Assembly (NCBI GenBank): GCA_019233055.1
Contig: JAFAMV010000027.1
Span: forward strand, 1 to 38,364
Length of the DNA stretch: 38,364 bases
Source: Curvibacter sp.
GTDB taxonomy: Bacteria; Pseudomonadota; Gammaproteobacteria; Burkholderiales; Burkholderiaceae_C
Direction: 5' to 3'
Under the pieces are notes generated by a model. The model was not told the DNA's origin, did no database searches, and was given only the letters and a program-made list of their open reading frames with translations. The position numbers and the translations under genes were made by a program. Shown one piece after another: positions 1 to 7,461 of the stretch. The first letter of the stretch is position 1; each line of letters begins with the position of its first letter.

Positions 1-430
1 ATTGCCGGAACAGCAGTGAGGCGGGCAGGGCCAGGGCCAGCACGGCCAGGTATTCGCGCACCGCCGGTTGCAAGGCCTCGGGGACCTGGGTCCATTCAAG
101 GGCCAGGCCTGGCAACAGCAGGGCCGCCATGCCCAGCAGGCCGGCCAGGCCGCTGAGGTAGAGGGATTGCCGGACCGAGCGGCCCAGCCGTTGCGGATGC
201 CCCGCGCCCTGGATCTCGGCCCAGATGGGCAGCAGGGCCTGCAGCACCCCCATCAAGGCCACGAAGACGCTGACATAGACGGCCGAGCCCACCGAGAGTG
301 TGGCCAGCGCCTCGGGCGACTGCCGTCCGGCCACCAGGGTGTCGGTGACGCCGAAGGCCATCACCGCCAGTTGGCCGGTCAATACCGTCGCGGCATGCCG
401 GGCGATGGGGCGGAATTCGCCGGTCGTCAC
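1..430 (-). CDS. MATE family efflux transporter (N-terminal part, cut by window edge)
   Basis: The reading frame begins at a GTG (428-430) whose last bases overlap the TGA stop of the upstream glycosyltransferase (427-429), a GTGA overlap that suggests translational coupling. About 143 residues are visible before the window edge. They begin VTTGEFRPIARHAATVL and continue with a TDTLVAG-type stretch, then two hydrophobic segments (around VYVSVFVALMGVLQALLPIW and a Leu/Ala-rich helix). This opening is typical of the NorM/MdtK multidrug and toxic compound extrusion family, which exports cationic drugs in exchange for Na+ or H+ at the inner membrane. The family usually has about 450 residues and 12 helices, so two thirds of the gene lies outside. 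Substrate cannot be told. Confidence 0.8.
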   Translation of the reverse strand, partial: MTTGEFRPIARHAATVLTGQLAVMAFGVTDTLVAGRQSPEALATLSVGSAVYVSVFVALMGVLQALLPIWAEIQGAGHPQRLGRSVRQSLYLSGLAGLLGMAALLLPGLALEWTQVPEALQPAVREYLAVLALALPASLLFRQ

Positions 431-2130
431 TCGGAGCCGGTCCCGAGCCGGTACAGCAGGACGGCCTCGCGCTGTTCCACCGGGCGCCAGACCGTGCTCT
501 CGAACACCCAGGGACTGGTGTCGAAATGCCGGCGCCAGGATGTCAATTGTTCGCGGCTGACCAGGATCCAGGAGCAGGTGGGGCGCTTGCCGGCCGCCTG
601 GAGCCGCAGGCCTCCCTGGTACTGGAAGGCGGCCACCTGGGCGCGGCTGAGCCCGTATTCCTCGACGCAGGCCGGCGAGCCGATCAGCGCCCGGGCACCC
701 TGGACCATGGGTTCATAGCTCAGCGCATAGTCGAGCAGGGGCAGCCACAGCGTCATCAGCAGGATCCAGCCGAGGGCGGCCCCGCTGGCCGGCAGCACGA
801 GGCTTTTCCAGATCGCGGCAGGGTGGCGGCCGACGCGCCACCTGACCAGGGCTGCCCAGACGGCCGAGGCCGCCAGGGCGCACAGCAGGGGCAGCCAGGA
901 AAAGTCAGGCCGGAAGCCCGGCGCCAGCCGGGCCACATTGGCGGCAGGCTGTTCCGGGAAGCCGGTCTGCATCGCCAGCCAGATGATCCAGATGATCAGG
1001 GCCGCGCCGGTGAAGAACAGCAGGGTGAACCAGTCGATCAGCGCGGCCAGGCTCCGGCTCAGCGTGGGCAGGGCCAAGGCCGCCAGGGTGGCCAGCGCGG
1101 GCAGGCCCAGCAGCAGGGCCCGGTCGGCAGGCAGGGTGGTGAAGGTGGCCACGATGGACAGCAGGGCGAACCACAGCGGCAGCGACAGGTGCAGCGGCCA
1201 GCGCCAGTGGGCCAATTGCTGGCGCCAGCGCCACAGGGCCAGCAGCGCCAGCGGCCAGGCGGGCCAGGCGAACCAGACCAGCAGGCGCACCAGGCTGCGC
1301 GCCTCGGCCGCATCCGGCAGCACCACGCGCCAGCGGGCCAGATCCAGGGCCAGCACCAGGGCGAGCGCACCGGTCGTGACCGCCGCCATCGCTGCGACGG
1401 CGCGCAGGTGATGGCGCCGTCCTTCGCCGGTCTGGGCACTGGCCTGCACTGCCATCAGCGCGGCGCAGCCGTAGCCCAGCGCCGGGGCGATGGAGGGGGC
1501 GCCGCTGAGCGCCAGGCCGCCGAGGCCAAGTGCGAAGGCGATCAGCGGGGCGGTCCGTCGGTAGGGGCTGGCCGCCACTGCATAGAAAGTCAGGGCGATG
1601 CAGCAGAGCTGGGTCAGGTACGAGGTCACCTCGTGCGACAGGCGGGCCAGACCCAGGCAGGCCATCAAGGCGAGAAGCCCGCCGTCGGCCAGGGCCCGCG
1701 CATAGTCGGTGGGACGCGCCTCGCCGCCGAAGGCGAATGCCACCGGCTGCGCCTTCGGGCTGCGGGCCAGGTAGTACACGCCATACCAGGTGGCCACCAG
1801 GGTCAGGCAGAGCATCAAGACGAAGGGCACCCGGCTGACCAGCTCGGGCGACCAGCCAGACGGCGCCGCGAGGATGCTCCAGGCGCCGATCCAATAGGCC
1901 AGCAGGCCATCGGTCTCGGGGGGCATGCCGGCCAACAGGGGGTTGAGCCAATGTGTGTGTCCCTGGGCCAGTTCCATCATGTAGCCGAAGGCAGTGACGT
2001 CGGCATTCTTCCAGGGCGCACGGCCCCAGAAACCCGCCATCACATAGGCGAGGCACAGGGCGGCGAGGGCCGGCCGTGGCAGTCTGCGCACGGCGTTCTG
2101 GGCAACGATGGCGGGCAAAGTCGAGTTCAC
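427..2130 (-). CDS. GT39/ArnT-like membrane glycosyltransferase
   Basis: The 567-residue protein is strongly hydrophobic with about a dozen predicted membrane segments. After the first helix it has a periplasmic-type loop GRAPWKNADVTAFGYMM, then WLNPLLAGMPPETDGLLAYWIG. The acidic residue in the first loop and the G.P....LL.YW pattern resemble the catalytic loop of the dolichyl-phosphate-mannose/ArnT superfamily (GT39/GT83), which transfers sugars from polyprenyl phosphates. The C-terminal part (about 480-567) is a short soluble domain containing several Cys residues. The frame lies downstream of the rpmE2 terminator and overlaps the MATE gene by 4 bases, so these two are probably co-transcribed. 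The acceptor (lipid A, protein or glycan) is unknown, and the assignment rests on topology and loop motifs rather than full alignment. Confidence 0.7.
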   Translation of the reverse strand: MNSTLPAIVAQNAVRRLPRPALAALCLAYVMAGFWGRAPWKNADVTAFGYMMELAQGHTHWLNPLLAGMPPETDGLLAYWIGAWSILAAPSGWSPELVSRVPFVLMLCLTLVATWYGVYYLARSPKAQPVAFAFGGEARPTDYARALADGGLLALMACLGLARLSHEVTSYLTQLCCIALTFYAVAASPYRRTAPLIAFALGLGGLALSGAPSIAPALGYGCAALMAVQASAQTGEGRRHHLRAVAAMAAVTTGALALVLALDLARWRVVLPDAAEARSLVRLLVWFAWPAWPLALLALWRWRQQLAHWRWPLHLSLPLWFALLSIVATFTTLPADRALLLGLPALATLAALALPTLSRSLAALIDWFTLLFFTGAALIIWIIWLAMQTGFPEQPAANVARLAPGFRPDFSWLPLLCALAASAVWAALVRWRVGRHPAAIWKSLVLPASGAALGWILLMTLWLPLLDYALSYEPMVQGARALIGSPACVEEYGLSRAQVAAFQYQGGLRLQAAGKRPTCSWILVSREQLTSWRRHFDTSPWVFESTVWRPVEQREAVLLYRLGTGSE

Positions 2131-2190
2131 AGGGCGTCGTCGTGGGGCTGAGGTGTCCGCAGAGGTGGGTGTCGCGGCGGCGCGCCGCAG

Positions 2191-2228
2191 AAAAAAAGGC
2201 AGCTCGGTGACCGGGCTGCCTTCTTTTT
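2191..2228 (-). terminator. Intrinsic terminator after rpmE2
   Basis: A hairpin lies between rpmE2 and the glycosyltransferase gene. The arms are GGCAGC (2198-2203) and GCTGCC (2215-2220), with an inner CGG/CCG extension and a short loop. On the minus strand the stem is followed by seven T residues (complement of 2191-2197). The other side also carries a run rich in T (2221-2228), so the element could work in both directions. It should end the short rpmE2 transcript. Confidence 0.85.
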
Positions 2229-2265
2229 AGCAGAAGTCGGAGCGGCGCGAGGCGCCGCCACAGAC

Positions 2266-2532
2266 TTACTTGCTGGCGGTGGCCAGCTTGCCGAAACGGT
2301 TGCGGAAGCGCTCCACGCGGCCGCCCATGTTGTCCACCGACTTCTGGGTGCCGGTGTAGAAGGGGTGCGATTCGCTCGAGGTGTCGAGCTTGAACAGGGG
2401 CAGTTCGCGACCGTCGTCGGTCTTGCCCATTTCCTTGGTGTTCACGCAGGAACGGGTCACAAACTTGAAGCCGTTCGACAGGTCGACAAACAGGACTTCG
2501 CGGTAGTTCGGGTGGATGCCTTCTTTGGCCAT
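2266..2532 (-). CDS. rpmE2: 50S ribosomal protein L31 type B
   Basis: The 88-residue product starts MAKEGIHPNYREVLFVD and contains the FYTGTQKSVDN.GGRVERFRNRFG stretch diagnostic of L31. Only one Cys is visible (RSCVN), so the four zinc-binding cysteines of the classical L31 are absent, which makes it the zinc-independent type B (YkgM-like) paralogue. It belongs to the large ribosomal subunit and helps bridge the subunits. I chose the ATG at 2530-2532, which has an AAAGG ribosome-binding site just upstream; an upstream in-frame ATG would add 19 residues unlike the family. A promoter at 2609-2637 and a terminator at 2191-2228 indicate a one-gene transcript. Confidence 0.97.
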   Translation of the reverse strand: MAKEGIHPNYREVLFVDLSNGFKFVTRSCVNTKEMGKTDDGRELPLFKLDTSSESHPFYTGTQKSVDNMGGRVERFRNRFGKLATASK

Positions 2533-2569
2533 GATGGTCTTACCTTTTAGGAAGCTGCGAGAGCCACTG

Positions 2570-2590
2570 CACAAACCACTGCACAGCACT
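2570..2590 (-). repeat. Direct repeat in the rpmE2 5' leader
   Basis: On the minus strand the leader contains GTGCAGTGG twice, separated by TTT (period 12). The copies lie in the predicted untranslated leader about 40-60 bases before the start codon. Their role is unknown; a regulatory RNA element or chance slippage are both possible. Confidence 0.5.
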
Positions 2591-2608
2591 TTTCGCCAAA
2601 AGCCCTCG

Positions 2609-2637
2609 ATTATCCCATTTTTTCAAGTCTGGCCCAA
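2609..2637 (-). promoter_or_regulatory. Sigma-70-type promoter of rpmE2
   Basis: On the minus strand a TTGGGC box (complement of 2632-2637) and a GATAAT box (complement of 2609-2614) are separated by exactly 17 bases. The -10 matches the consensus in five of six positions, the -35 in three. It predicts a 5' leader of about 70 nt before rpmE2. Read by eye, not tested. Confidence 0.55.
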
Positions 2638-2647
2638 GTTTTTTTGC

Positions 2648-2666
2648 GCAGCCGCGCCGGGGCTGC
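2648..2666 (-). terminator. GC-rich stem-loop directly after the catabolic operon (possible terminator)
   Basis: GCAGCC and GGCTGC arms (2661-2666 and 2648-2653) flank a seven-base loop immediately after the stop codon of the M20 gene. On the minus strand the stem is followed by A residues, not T, so it lacks the usual U-tract. Its position between the end of the operon and the rpmE2 promoter suggests it may still mark the transcript end. Confidence 0.3.
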
Positions 2667-3968
2667 TCAGAGGGCCTCCACACCGCACCAATCCACCAGG
2701 TAATGCGCCAGGGTCAGGGTGACGCGGCGCATGCTGGCCAGCGAGACGGCTTCGTCGATGCCATGGATGTCGCGTGCCAGCGGGCCGTAGTTGGTGACCG
2801 GGATGTCGGTCATCAGCCTGAAGTGGCGGCCATCGGTGGTGGCGGTGCAGGCCAGGCGCTCGGGATCGCGGCCATTCACCGTCCGGTGGGCCTGGGCCAG
2901 CGCCTGCATCGCGGGGTGATCGAGGTCGTAGACGCAGCCCGGCGAGCGGTGGCCCTGGGTGCGGATCTCGACTTGCAGCGCGGGGTTCAGCTCGCGTGCC
3001 CTGGCGCGCAGGCGCTCGCTGATCAGCGCCACCGCCGCATCCGGCTCGGTGCCCGGGTAGTAGCTGCAGCGCAGCCCCAGGGTGCAGGTGCAGGGCACCG
3101 AGGAGTTCCATTCGCCGCCCTCGATGCGGCCGAGGTTGAAGTTGATCGGGTGGGCCACGTCCTTGAAGGCCGGGTGGCGGTTCTGTGGCGCGTTCCACTC
3201 GGCTTCCAGACGCTTCAGGTCGGCCATCAGCTCGTAGGCCGCCTCGATGGGGTTCAGCCCCTGGCCCATGTAGGCCACATGGGCCGGGCGCCCGGTGAGG
3301 GTGACGGTCAGCCAGCTCACGCCGACCTGGGCGGCCATCAGGGTCTCGGCGAAGGGCTCGGGGATGATCACCGCGTCGAAATCGCTCAGGCGGGCGCGGG
3401 CCAGGGTGTTCTGCAGGGCATGCACGGTGGCCAGCGTGCCGTTGCCGGTGTTCTCTTCGTCGAGCACGGCATTGAAGCCGACGACGCCGGCCGGCTGCAG
3501 CCTCAGCAGGCGCAGGGCCTGGAAGGCCATGAGGGCGCAGACCAGGCCGCCTTTCATGTCGCCGGCGCCGCGTCCGTACAGCCAGCCGTCCTGGACGCGG
3601 GGCTCGAAGGGCGGGGCACTCCACAGCGCCTCCGGCCCGGTCGGCACCACATCGAGGTGGCCGTTGAACAGCACCGAACGGCCGCCCGACTGGCGCGGCA
3701 GGTGGCGGGCCAGCAGGTTGTGCCGTCCGCCGTCGGGGTCGCAGGGGCAGGAGAACAGCGGCGAATCGCGGAGCTGCCGGCTGTCGAGCACGATGCGTTC
3801 GCAGTCCAGGCCCAGCTGCTGCAGCCGGGCCTCGAAGAAATCGGCCGCCGGCTGCTCGGCGCCCGAGGGGCTGCGGGCCGCGACAAAGGCGCCCAGGGTG
3901 TCGATCATCTCGGCATCCAGCTGGGCCACGGCCTGGGCCAGGCGCTCGGCGGTGGGGGCAAGGGGCAT
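2667..3968 (-). CDS. M20 family metallo-deacylase (ArgE/DapE-like)
   Basis: A 433-residue zinc hydrolase of the acetylornithine deacetylase/succinyl-diaminopimelate desuccinylase family. The metal-site motifs are NGHLDVVP (His104, Asp106), GRGAGDMKGG (Asp137) and the Glu pair of DEENTGNG (about 171-172), with IIPEP around 204 and a downstream dimerisation domain. Such enzymes remove an acyl group from an amine or cut short peptides in the cytoplasm. It is the last gene of the long operon, 40 bases after the class III PLP enzyme. Together with the two HDAC-fold deacetylases upstream it suggests that the imported compound is N-acylated. It is unlikely to be the housekeeping ArgE or DapE given this context, but the substrate cannot be read from sequence. 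Confidence 0.85.
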   Translation of the reverse strand: MPLAPTAERLAQAVAQLDAEMIDTLGAFVAARSPSGAEQPAADFFEARLQQLGLDCERIVLDSRQLRDSPLFSCPCDPDGGRHNLLARHLPRQSGGRSVLFNGHLDVVPTGPEALWSAPPFEPRVQDGWLYGRGAGDMKGGLVCALMAFQALRLLRLQPAGVVGFNAVLDEENTGNGTLATVHALQNTLARARLSDFDAVIIPEPFAETLMAAQVGVSWLTVTLTGRPAHVAYMGQGLNPIEAAYELMADLKRLEAEWNAPQNRHPAFKDVAHPINFNLGRIEGGEWNSSVPCTCTLGLRCSYYPGTEPDAAVALISERLRARARELNPALQVEIRTQGHRSPGCVYDLDHPAMQALAQAHRTVNGRDPERLACTATTDGRHFRLMTDIPVTNYGPLARDIHGIDEAVSLASMRRVTLTLAHYLVDWCGVEAL

Positions 3969-4008
3969 GGTCTCTCCTGCGGGCGGAATCGGGAACCTGG
4001 GCCGTGGC

Positions 4009-5292
4009 TCAGGCGACGGCGGCCAGCACCGAGTCGAGCTTGTCGACCAGTTCGTCGGCGTTGGCCTTCGAGAACACCAGGGGCGGGCGGATTTTCAGGC
4101 AGTTGGCCTGCGGCCCGGAGGCGCTGAGCAGCACGCCGGCCTGGCGCATGCCGTTCACCACGCGCGCCGCCAGCGGGCCTGCCGGCTGGCGGGCGGCGCG
4201 GTCGCCCACCAGCTCGACGCTCACGAACAGGCCGGCGCCCCGCACATCGCCCACGGCCTCATGGCGCGCGCCCAGGGCCTGCAGGCCCTGGCGCAGGTGC
4301 CGCCCCACGGCCAGCGCGTTGGCCTGCAGCGCCTCCTGCTCGATCACATCGAGCACCGCGCCGGCCACCGCCATCGACACCGGGTTGCCGCCGAAGGTGT
4401 TGAAGTAGCGGCACTCGCGCCCGAAGGCCTCCAGCACCTCGGGGCGCACCGCAAGCCCGGCCACGGGGTGGCCGTTGCCCATGGGCTTGCCCAGGGTCAC
4501 GATGTCGGGCACCAGGCCGTGGCGCTCGAAGCCCCAGAAGGCCTCGCCGGTGCGGCCGAAGCCCGGCTGCACCTCGTCGGCGATGAACAGGCCGCCGGCC
4601 TCGCGCATGGCCTGCACGGCGGGTTGCAGAAAGCCCGCCGGGTCGGTGCACAGGCCGTCGCTGGAGAACACCGAGTCGACCAGCAGGGCGGCCGGCTGCA
4701 GGCCCTGGGCCTGCAGGTCGGCGATGGCGGCGCGCACATCGTGGGCCAGGCGCCGGCCCAGGTCGGCTGCGGGCTCGCGGTAGCTGTCGGGGGCGGGCAC
4801 GGTGCGCACCGTGGCCCCGAGCCGCATGCCCGAGCCCAGCGACGGCGAGGCCTCGGCCAGCACGGTGGTCACGCCGTGGTAGGCCCAGCGGGTGATCACC
4901 AGGCCCTGGCCGCCGGTGTGGGCGCGTGCAATGCGCAGCGCCAGGTCGTTGGCCTCGCTGCCGGTGCAGGTGAACATGGCCCGGCCCAGCTCGCGGGGCA
5001 GGTGGCCCAGCAGGCGTTCGGCGTAGTCCAGCACGCCCTCGTGCAGGTAGCGGGTGTGGGTGTTGAGCTGGGCGGCCTGGCGGGCCAGGGCCTGCACCAC
5101 GTGGGGGTGGCCGTGGCCCACGCTGGCCACGTTGTTGTAGGCGTCGAGGTAGCGGCGACCTTGGGCGTCATACAGATTCACGCCCGCGCCGCGCACCAGG
5201 TGCAGCGGCTCTTCGTAGAAAAGGCGGTAGGCGGGGCCCAGCAGGCGGGCGCGGCGTTCGATCAGGGCGGCGGTGTCGGAGGGCAGGGTCAT
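4009..5292 (-). CDS. Class III PLP enzyme, ethanolamine-phosphate/phosphohydroxylysine phospho-lyase-like
   Basis: The 427-residue protein has the class III aminotransferase fold: GSEAND (111-116), IADEVQPGFGRTG (Asp239) and PLP lysine in TLGKPMGNGHPVAG (Lys269). Several stretches match the AGXT2L1/AGXT2L2 (ETNPPL/PHYKPL) phospho-lyases better than ordinary transaminases: YNNVASVGHGHPHVV, YFNTFGGNPVS and near the C-terminus GVLLSASGPQANCLKIRPP. Those enzymes eliminate phosphate and ammonia from O-phosphoethanolamine or 5-phosphohydroxylysine and leave an aldehyde. The gene follows a hydroxylysine-kinase-like phosphotransferase by 14 bases, which would supply the phosphorylated amino alcohol. 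I chose the ATG at 5292; the frame stays open upstream but that part lies inside the kinase gene. The ribosome-binding site is weak. Lyase activity is inferred from motifs and context. Confidence 0.82.
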   Translation of the reverse strand: MTLPSDTAALIERRARLLGPAYRLFYEEPLHLVRGAGVNLYDAQGRRYLDAYNNVASVGHGHPHVVQALARQAAQLNTHTRYLHEGVLDYAERLLGHLPRELGRAMFTCTGSEANDLALRIARAHTGGQGLVITRWAYHGVTTVLAEASPSLGSGMRLGATVRTVPAPDSYREPAADLGRRLAHDVRAAIADLQAQGLQPAALLVDSVFSSDGLCTDPAGFLQPAVQAMREAGGLFIADEVQPGFGRTGEAFWGFERHGLVPDIVTLGKPMGNGHPVAGLAVRPEVLEAFGRECRYFNTFGGNPVSMAVAGAVLDVIEQEALQANALAVGRHLRQGLQALGARHEAVGDVRGAGLFVSVELVGDRAARQPAGPLAARVVNGMRQAGVLLSASGPQANCLKIRPPLVFSKANADELVDKLDSVLAAVA

Positions 5293-5306
5293 GGCGGCAG
5301 GGTCTT

Positions 5307-6419
5307 TCAGGGGCAGGCCAGGCGCAGCGCCTGTTCGGCGCGCTCGGGTGACAGTCCGTCCAGGGCCTGCAGGCGGGCCCAGGAGATCGCGTTGTTGCGC
5401 AGCAGGTAGGGCGCGTTGGCGGGCTGGCGGGCGGCGCGCCAGCCGCTGATGGCCACCACCATCACCAGGCGGGCCCGCACCAGATCGGTCAGCAGGGCCA
5501 GCTCCAGGGGGTGCAGCGGCCATTCGGCGTGGTAGGCGGCGGCGAAGCCGGCGATCGCCGACAGCGCGTCGCCCTGGCCCTGCTCGTCGAGCTGGTAGGA
5601 GGCGGCCACCGCCAGGTCGTTGAGCCGTGGCGCCATCACCAGATCGCCGAAATCGAGGATCCCGCTGGGCCGTTCGGGCTGCGCGGGGTCGACCAGCAGG
5701 TTGTAGAGGTTGAAGTCGTTGTGGATGGCCTGGCGGGGCAGCCCGCCCAGCCTGGGCAGGACGCGGGCCTCGAAGCCATCGAGCGCGCGATGGGCCAGCG
5801 CGCGCCGCGCCGGGTCGCCCACATGCACCAGCAGGCCCCGGGCCAGGTCGGCGCGCTGGATGTCCCAGGGCAGGGCGAGCTGGCCGGCAGGGTGGCTGAA
5901 GCCCTCCAGGGCCCGGTCGAGCCGGGCCAGCAGACGTGCCACCTGGAGCCGCTGTGCCTCGGAGCGCGGCGCCTGCGGCATGGGCAGGCCTTCGAGGTAG
6001 CTGAACAGGCGCATCACCCGCCGCCCGCCGTCGGGCCAGTCCAGGACCTGGCTGGCCTGGCCCTGCAGCGTCGGCAGCAGGCGCTGGACCGGCAGCTCAG
6101 GGGCCGTGGCCTCCAGGTGCCGCAGCACCTGGGTCTGGAAGTCGGCCACCACCGCGCTCTCGCGGGGGTGCGAGATCTTCAGCATGCAGGTGGCGCCCTG
6201 CGTCGGCCGCACCAGGAAGTTGGCGTCGCGCTCGCCGCTGAGGGCCTGGAGATCGGCGCCCTGCAGGCCATAGTGCCGCACCAGCAGCGCCTGGGCCTGC
6301 TCGAGCGTGACCGGGGCCGGCGGGGCGCTCAGCAGCTCGGCGCCGGGCAGCAGGGCGGCGCTGTCGCTGCTGTCGCAGGCCGGTCGTTCCAGGGTGGGGG
6401 GCATGGACAGGCCGCTCAT
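5307..6419 (-). CDS. APH-fold phosphotransferase, hydroxylysine-kinase-like
   Basis: A 370-residue kinase of the aminoglycoside/homoserine phosphotransferase fold. ATP-site lysine is in CMLKISHP (Lys81) after the GERDANFLV turn. The catalytic loop is AIHNDFNLYNLLV (Asp235, Asn240) and the metal motif GILDFGDLV (Asp256). The ERDANF, DFN..N and LDFGD patterns resemble hydroxylysine kinase (HYKK/AGPHD1), which phosphorylates the 5-hydroxyl of hydroxylysine. Its start ATG (6417-6419) lies one base after the stop of the deacetylase gene, and the phospho-lyase-like gene follows, so kinase and lyase probably act in sequence in the cytoplasm. The first 35 residues are low-complexity, so an internal start at 6404 is possible. 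Substrate is inferred; aminoglycoside resistance is unlikely here. Confidence 0.8.
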   Translation of the reverse strand: MSGLSMPPTLERPACDSSDSAALLPGAELLSAPPAPVTLEQAQALLVRHYGLQGADLQALSGERDANFLVRPTQGATCMLKISHPRESAVVADFQTQVLRHLEATAPELPVQRLLPTLQGQASQVLDWPDGGRRVMRLFSYLEGLPMPQAPRSEAQRLQVARLLARLDRALEGFSHPAGQLALPWDIQRADLARGLLVHVGDPARRALAHRALDGFEARVLPRLGGLPRQAIHNDFNLYNLLVDPAQPERPSGILDFGDLVMAPRLNDLAVAASYQLDEQGQGDALSAIAGFAAAYHAEWPLHPLELALLTDLVRARLVMVVAISGWRAARQPANAPYLLRNNAISWARLQALDGLSPERAEQALRLACP

Positions 6420-6420
6420 G

Positions 6421-7449
6421 TCAGGCCGCCGACTCGAAGCCGCGCAGGGCGCTTGCCAGATTGGGCCCCAGGTCGTCGCCCAGGTAGCCGCCCTCCTGCA
6501 CCAGCACGGTCGGCAGGCCCAGGCGGGCGATCGCGGCGCACAGGCGCGCAAAGCCGGGCGTGGTGATGGCCAGCATGCGGTAGGGGTCGCGCTCATGGGC
6601 GTCCAGGCCCAGGGCCAGCACCAGGGCGCCGGGGGCGAAGGCCCGCACGGCCTGCAAGGCCTGGTCGAGTGCCAGCAGATAGGCCTCGTCGCCGGTGCCG
6701 CGCGGCAGCGGCAGGTTGAGGTTGTAGCCCAGGCCTTCGCCCTCGCCGTGCTCATGGGCATGGCCGGTGAAGAAGGGGGTGCAGACATGGGGGTCGGCAT
6801 GCAGCGACACCGTCAGCACGTCCTTGCGGCGCCAGAAGATGCCCTGGGTGCCGTTGCCGTGGTGCACATCGATGTCCAGCACAGCCACCCGGGCGTGGCG
6901 CTGGCGCAGGTGCTGGGCCGCGATGGCGCTGTTGTTGAGGTAGCAGAAACCGTTGGCCCGGTCGGTGTAGGCGTGGTGACCCGGCGGGCGGCACAGGGCG
7001 TAGACGGCGCGCTCGCCGGCCAGCACCAGCTCGGCGGCATGGGTGGCGCTGTGGGCCGAGGCCACCGCGGCCTGCCAGGTGTTGCGGCCGATGCTGCAGG
7101 CGTTGTCGCCCATGTGGTAGCCGGCCTGGCCCACCAGATGCTCGGGGTAGGTGAAGGGCTGGCCCGGGAAGGGGTAGACATTGGGCATCACCTCGTCGGA
7201 GGCGTTGTCCAGCTGCTGCCAGCGCTCCCAGGCGGTTTCGAGAAAGCGCAGGTATTGCGGCGTGTGGATGGCGGCGCGCGGGCCGGGGCCATGGTCGTCC
7301 GGTGCCAGCACGCTGTGGCCGGCCGCCTGGGCGGCGGCCAGCAATCGGGTGGCGCGCTCGGGTTGTTCATTGCTGCGCTGCAGGCGGCCGCGCACGATGA
7401 ACTGCTGCGGGTCGTGGCCCTGGTGCTGGTCGGAGTGGACGATCTTCAT
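6421..7449 (-). CDS. Acetylpolyamine amidohydrolase-like deacetylase (HDAC fold), copy 1
   Basis: A 342-residue zinc deacetylase of the arginase/HDAC fold. It shows the complete active site: CRPPGHHAYTD (His158, His159), LDIDVHHGNGTQ (zinc ligands Asp194 and His196), GLDAHERDP (Asp283) and EGGY with the catalytic Tyr322. FLETAWERWQ near residue 70, and the overall length, fit the bacterial acetylpolyamine amidohydrolase branch (Mycoplana ramosa AphA type), which removes acetyl from acetylated putrescine, cadaverine or spermidine. It is followed after one base by the kinase gene and preceded by the GntR gene. A second, diverged copy lies at 9158-10210, suggesting two acetylated forms or two positions on one substrate. 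Confidence 0.9.
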   Translation of the reverse strand: MKIVHSDQHQGHDPQQFIVRGRLQRSNEQPERATRLLAAAQAAGHSVLAPDDHGPGPRAAIHTPQYLRFLETAWERWQQLDNASDEVMPNVYPFPGQPFTYPEHLVGQAGYHMGDNACSIGRNTWQAAVASAHSATHAAELVLAGERAVYALCRPPGHHAYTDRANGFCYLNNSAIAAQHLRQRHARVAVLDIDVHHGNGTQGIFWRRKDVLTVSLHADPHVCTPFFTGHAHEHGEGEGLGYNLNLPLPRGTGDEAYLLALDQALQAVRAFAPGALVLALGLDAHERDPYRMLAITTPGFARLCAAIARLGLPTVLVQEGGYLGDDLGPNLASALRGFESAA

Positions 7450-7461
7450 GGCGGTAGGGGC

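Noticed and set aside
526..2151. Long plus-strand frame opposite the glycosyltransferase
   Set aside because: Its product is rich in Gln, Gly and Arg and lacks any family motif, as expected for the shadow of a hydrophobic gene in GC-rich DNA.
5307..6419. Phosphotransferase read as an aminoglycoside resistance gene
   Set aside because: Motifs and operon context favour a metabolic amino-alcohol kinase; nothing suggests antibiotic resistance.
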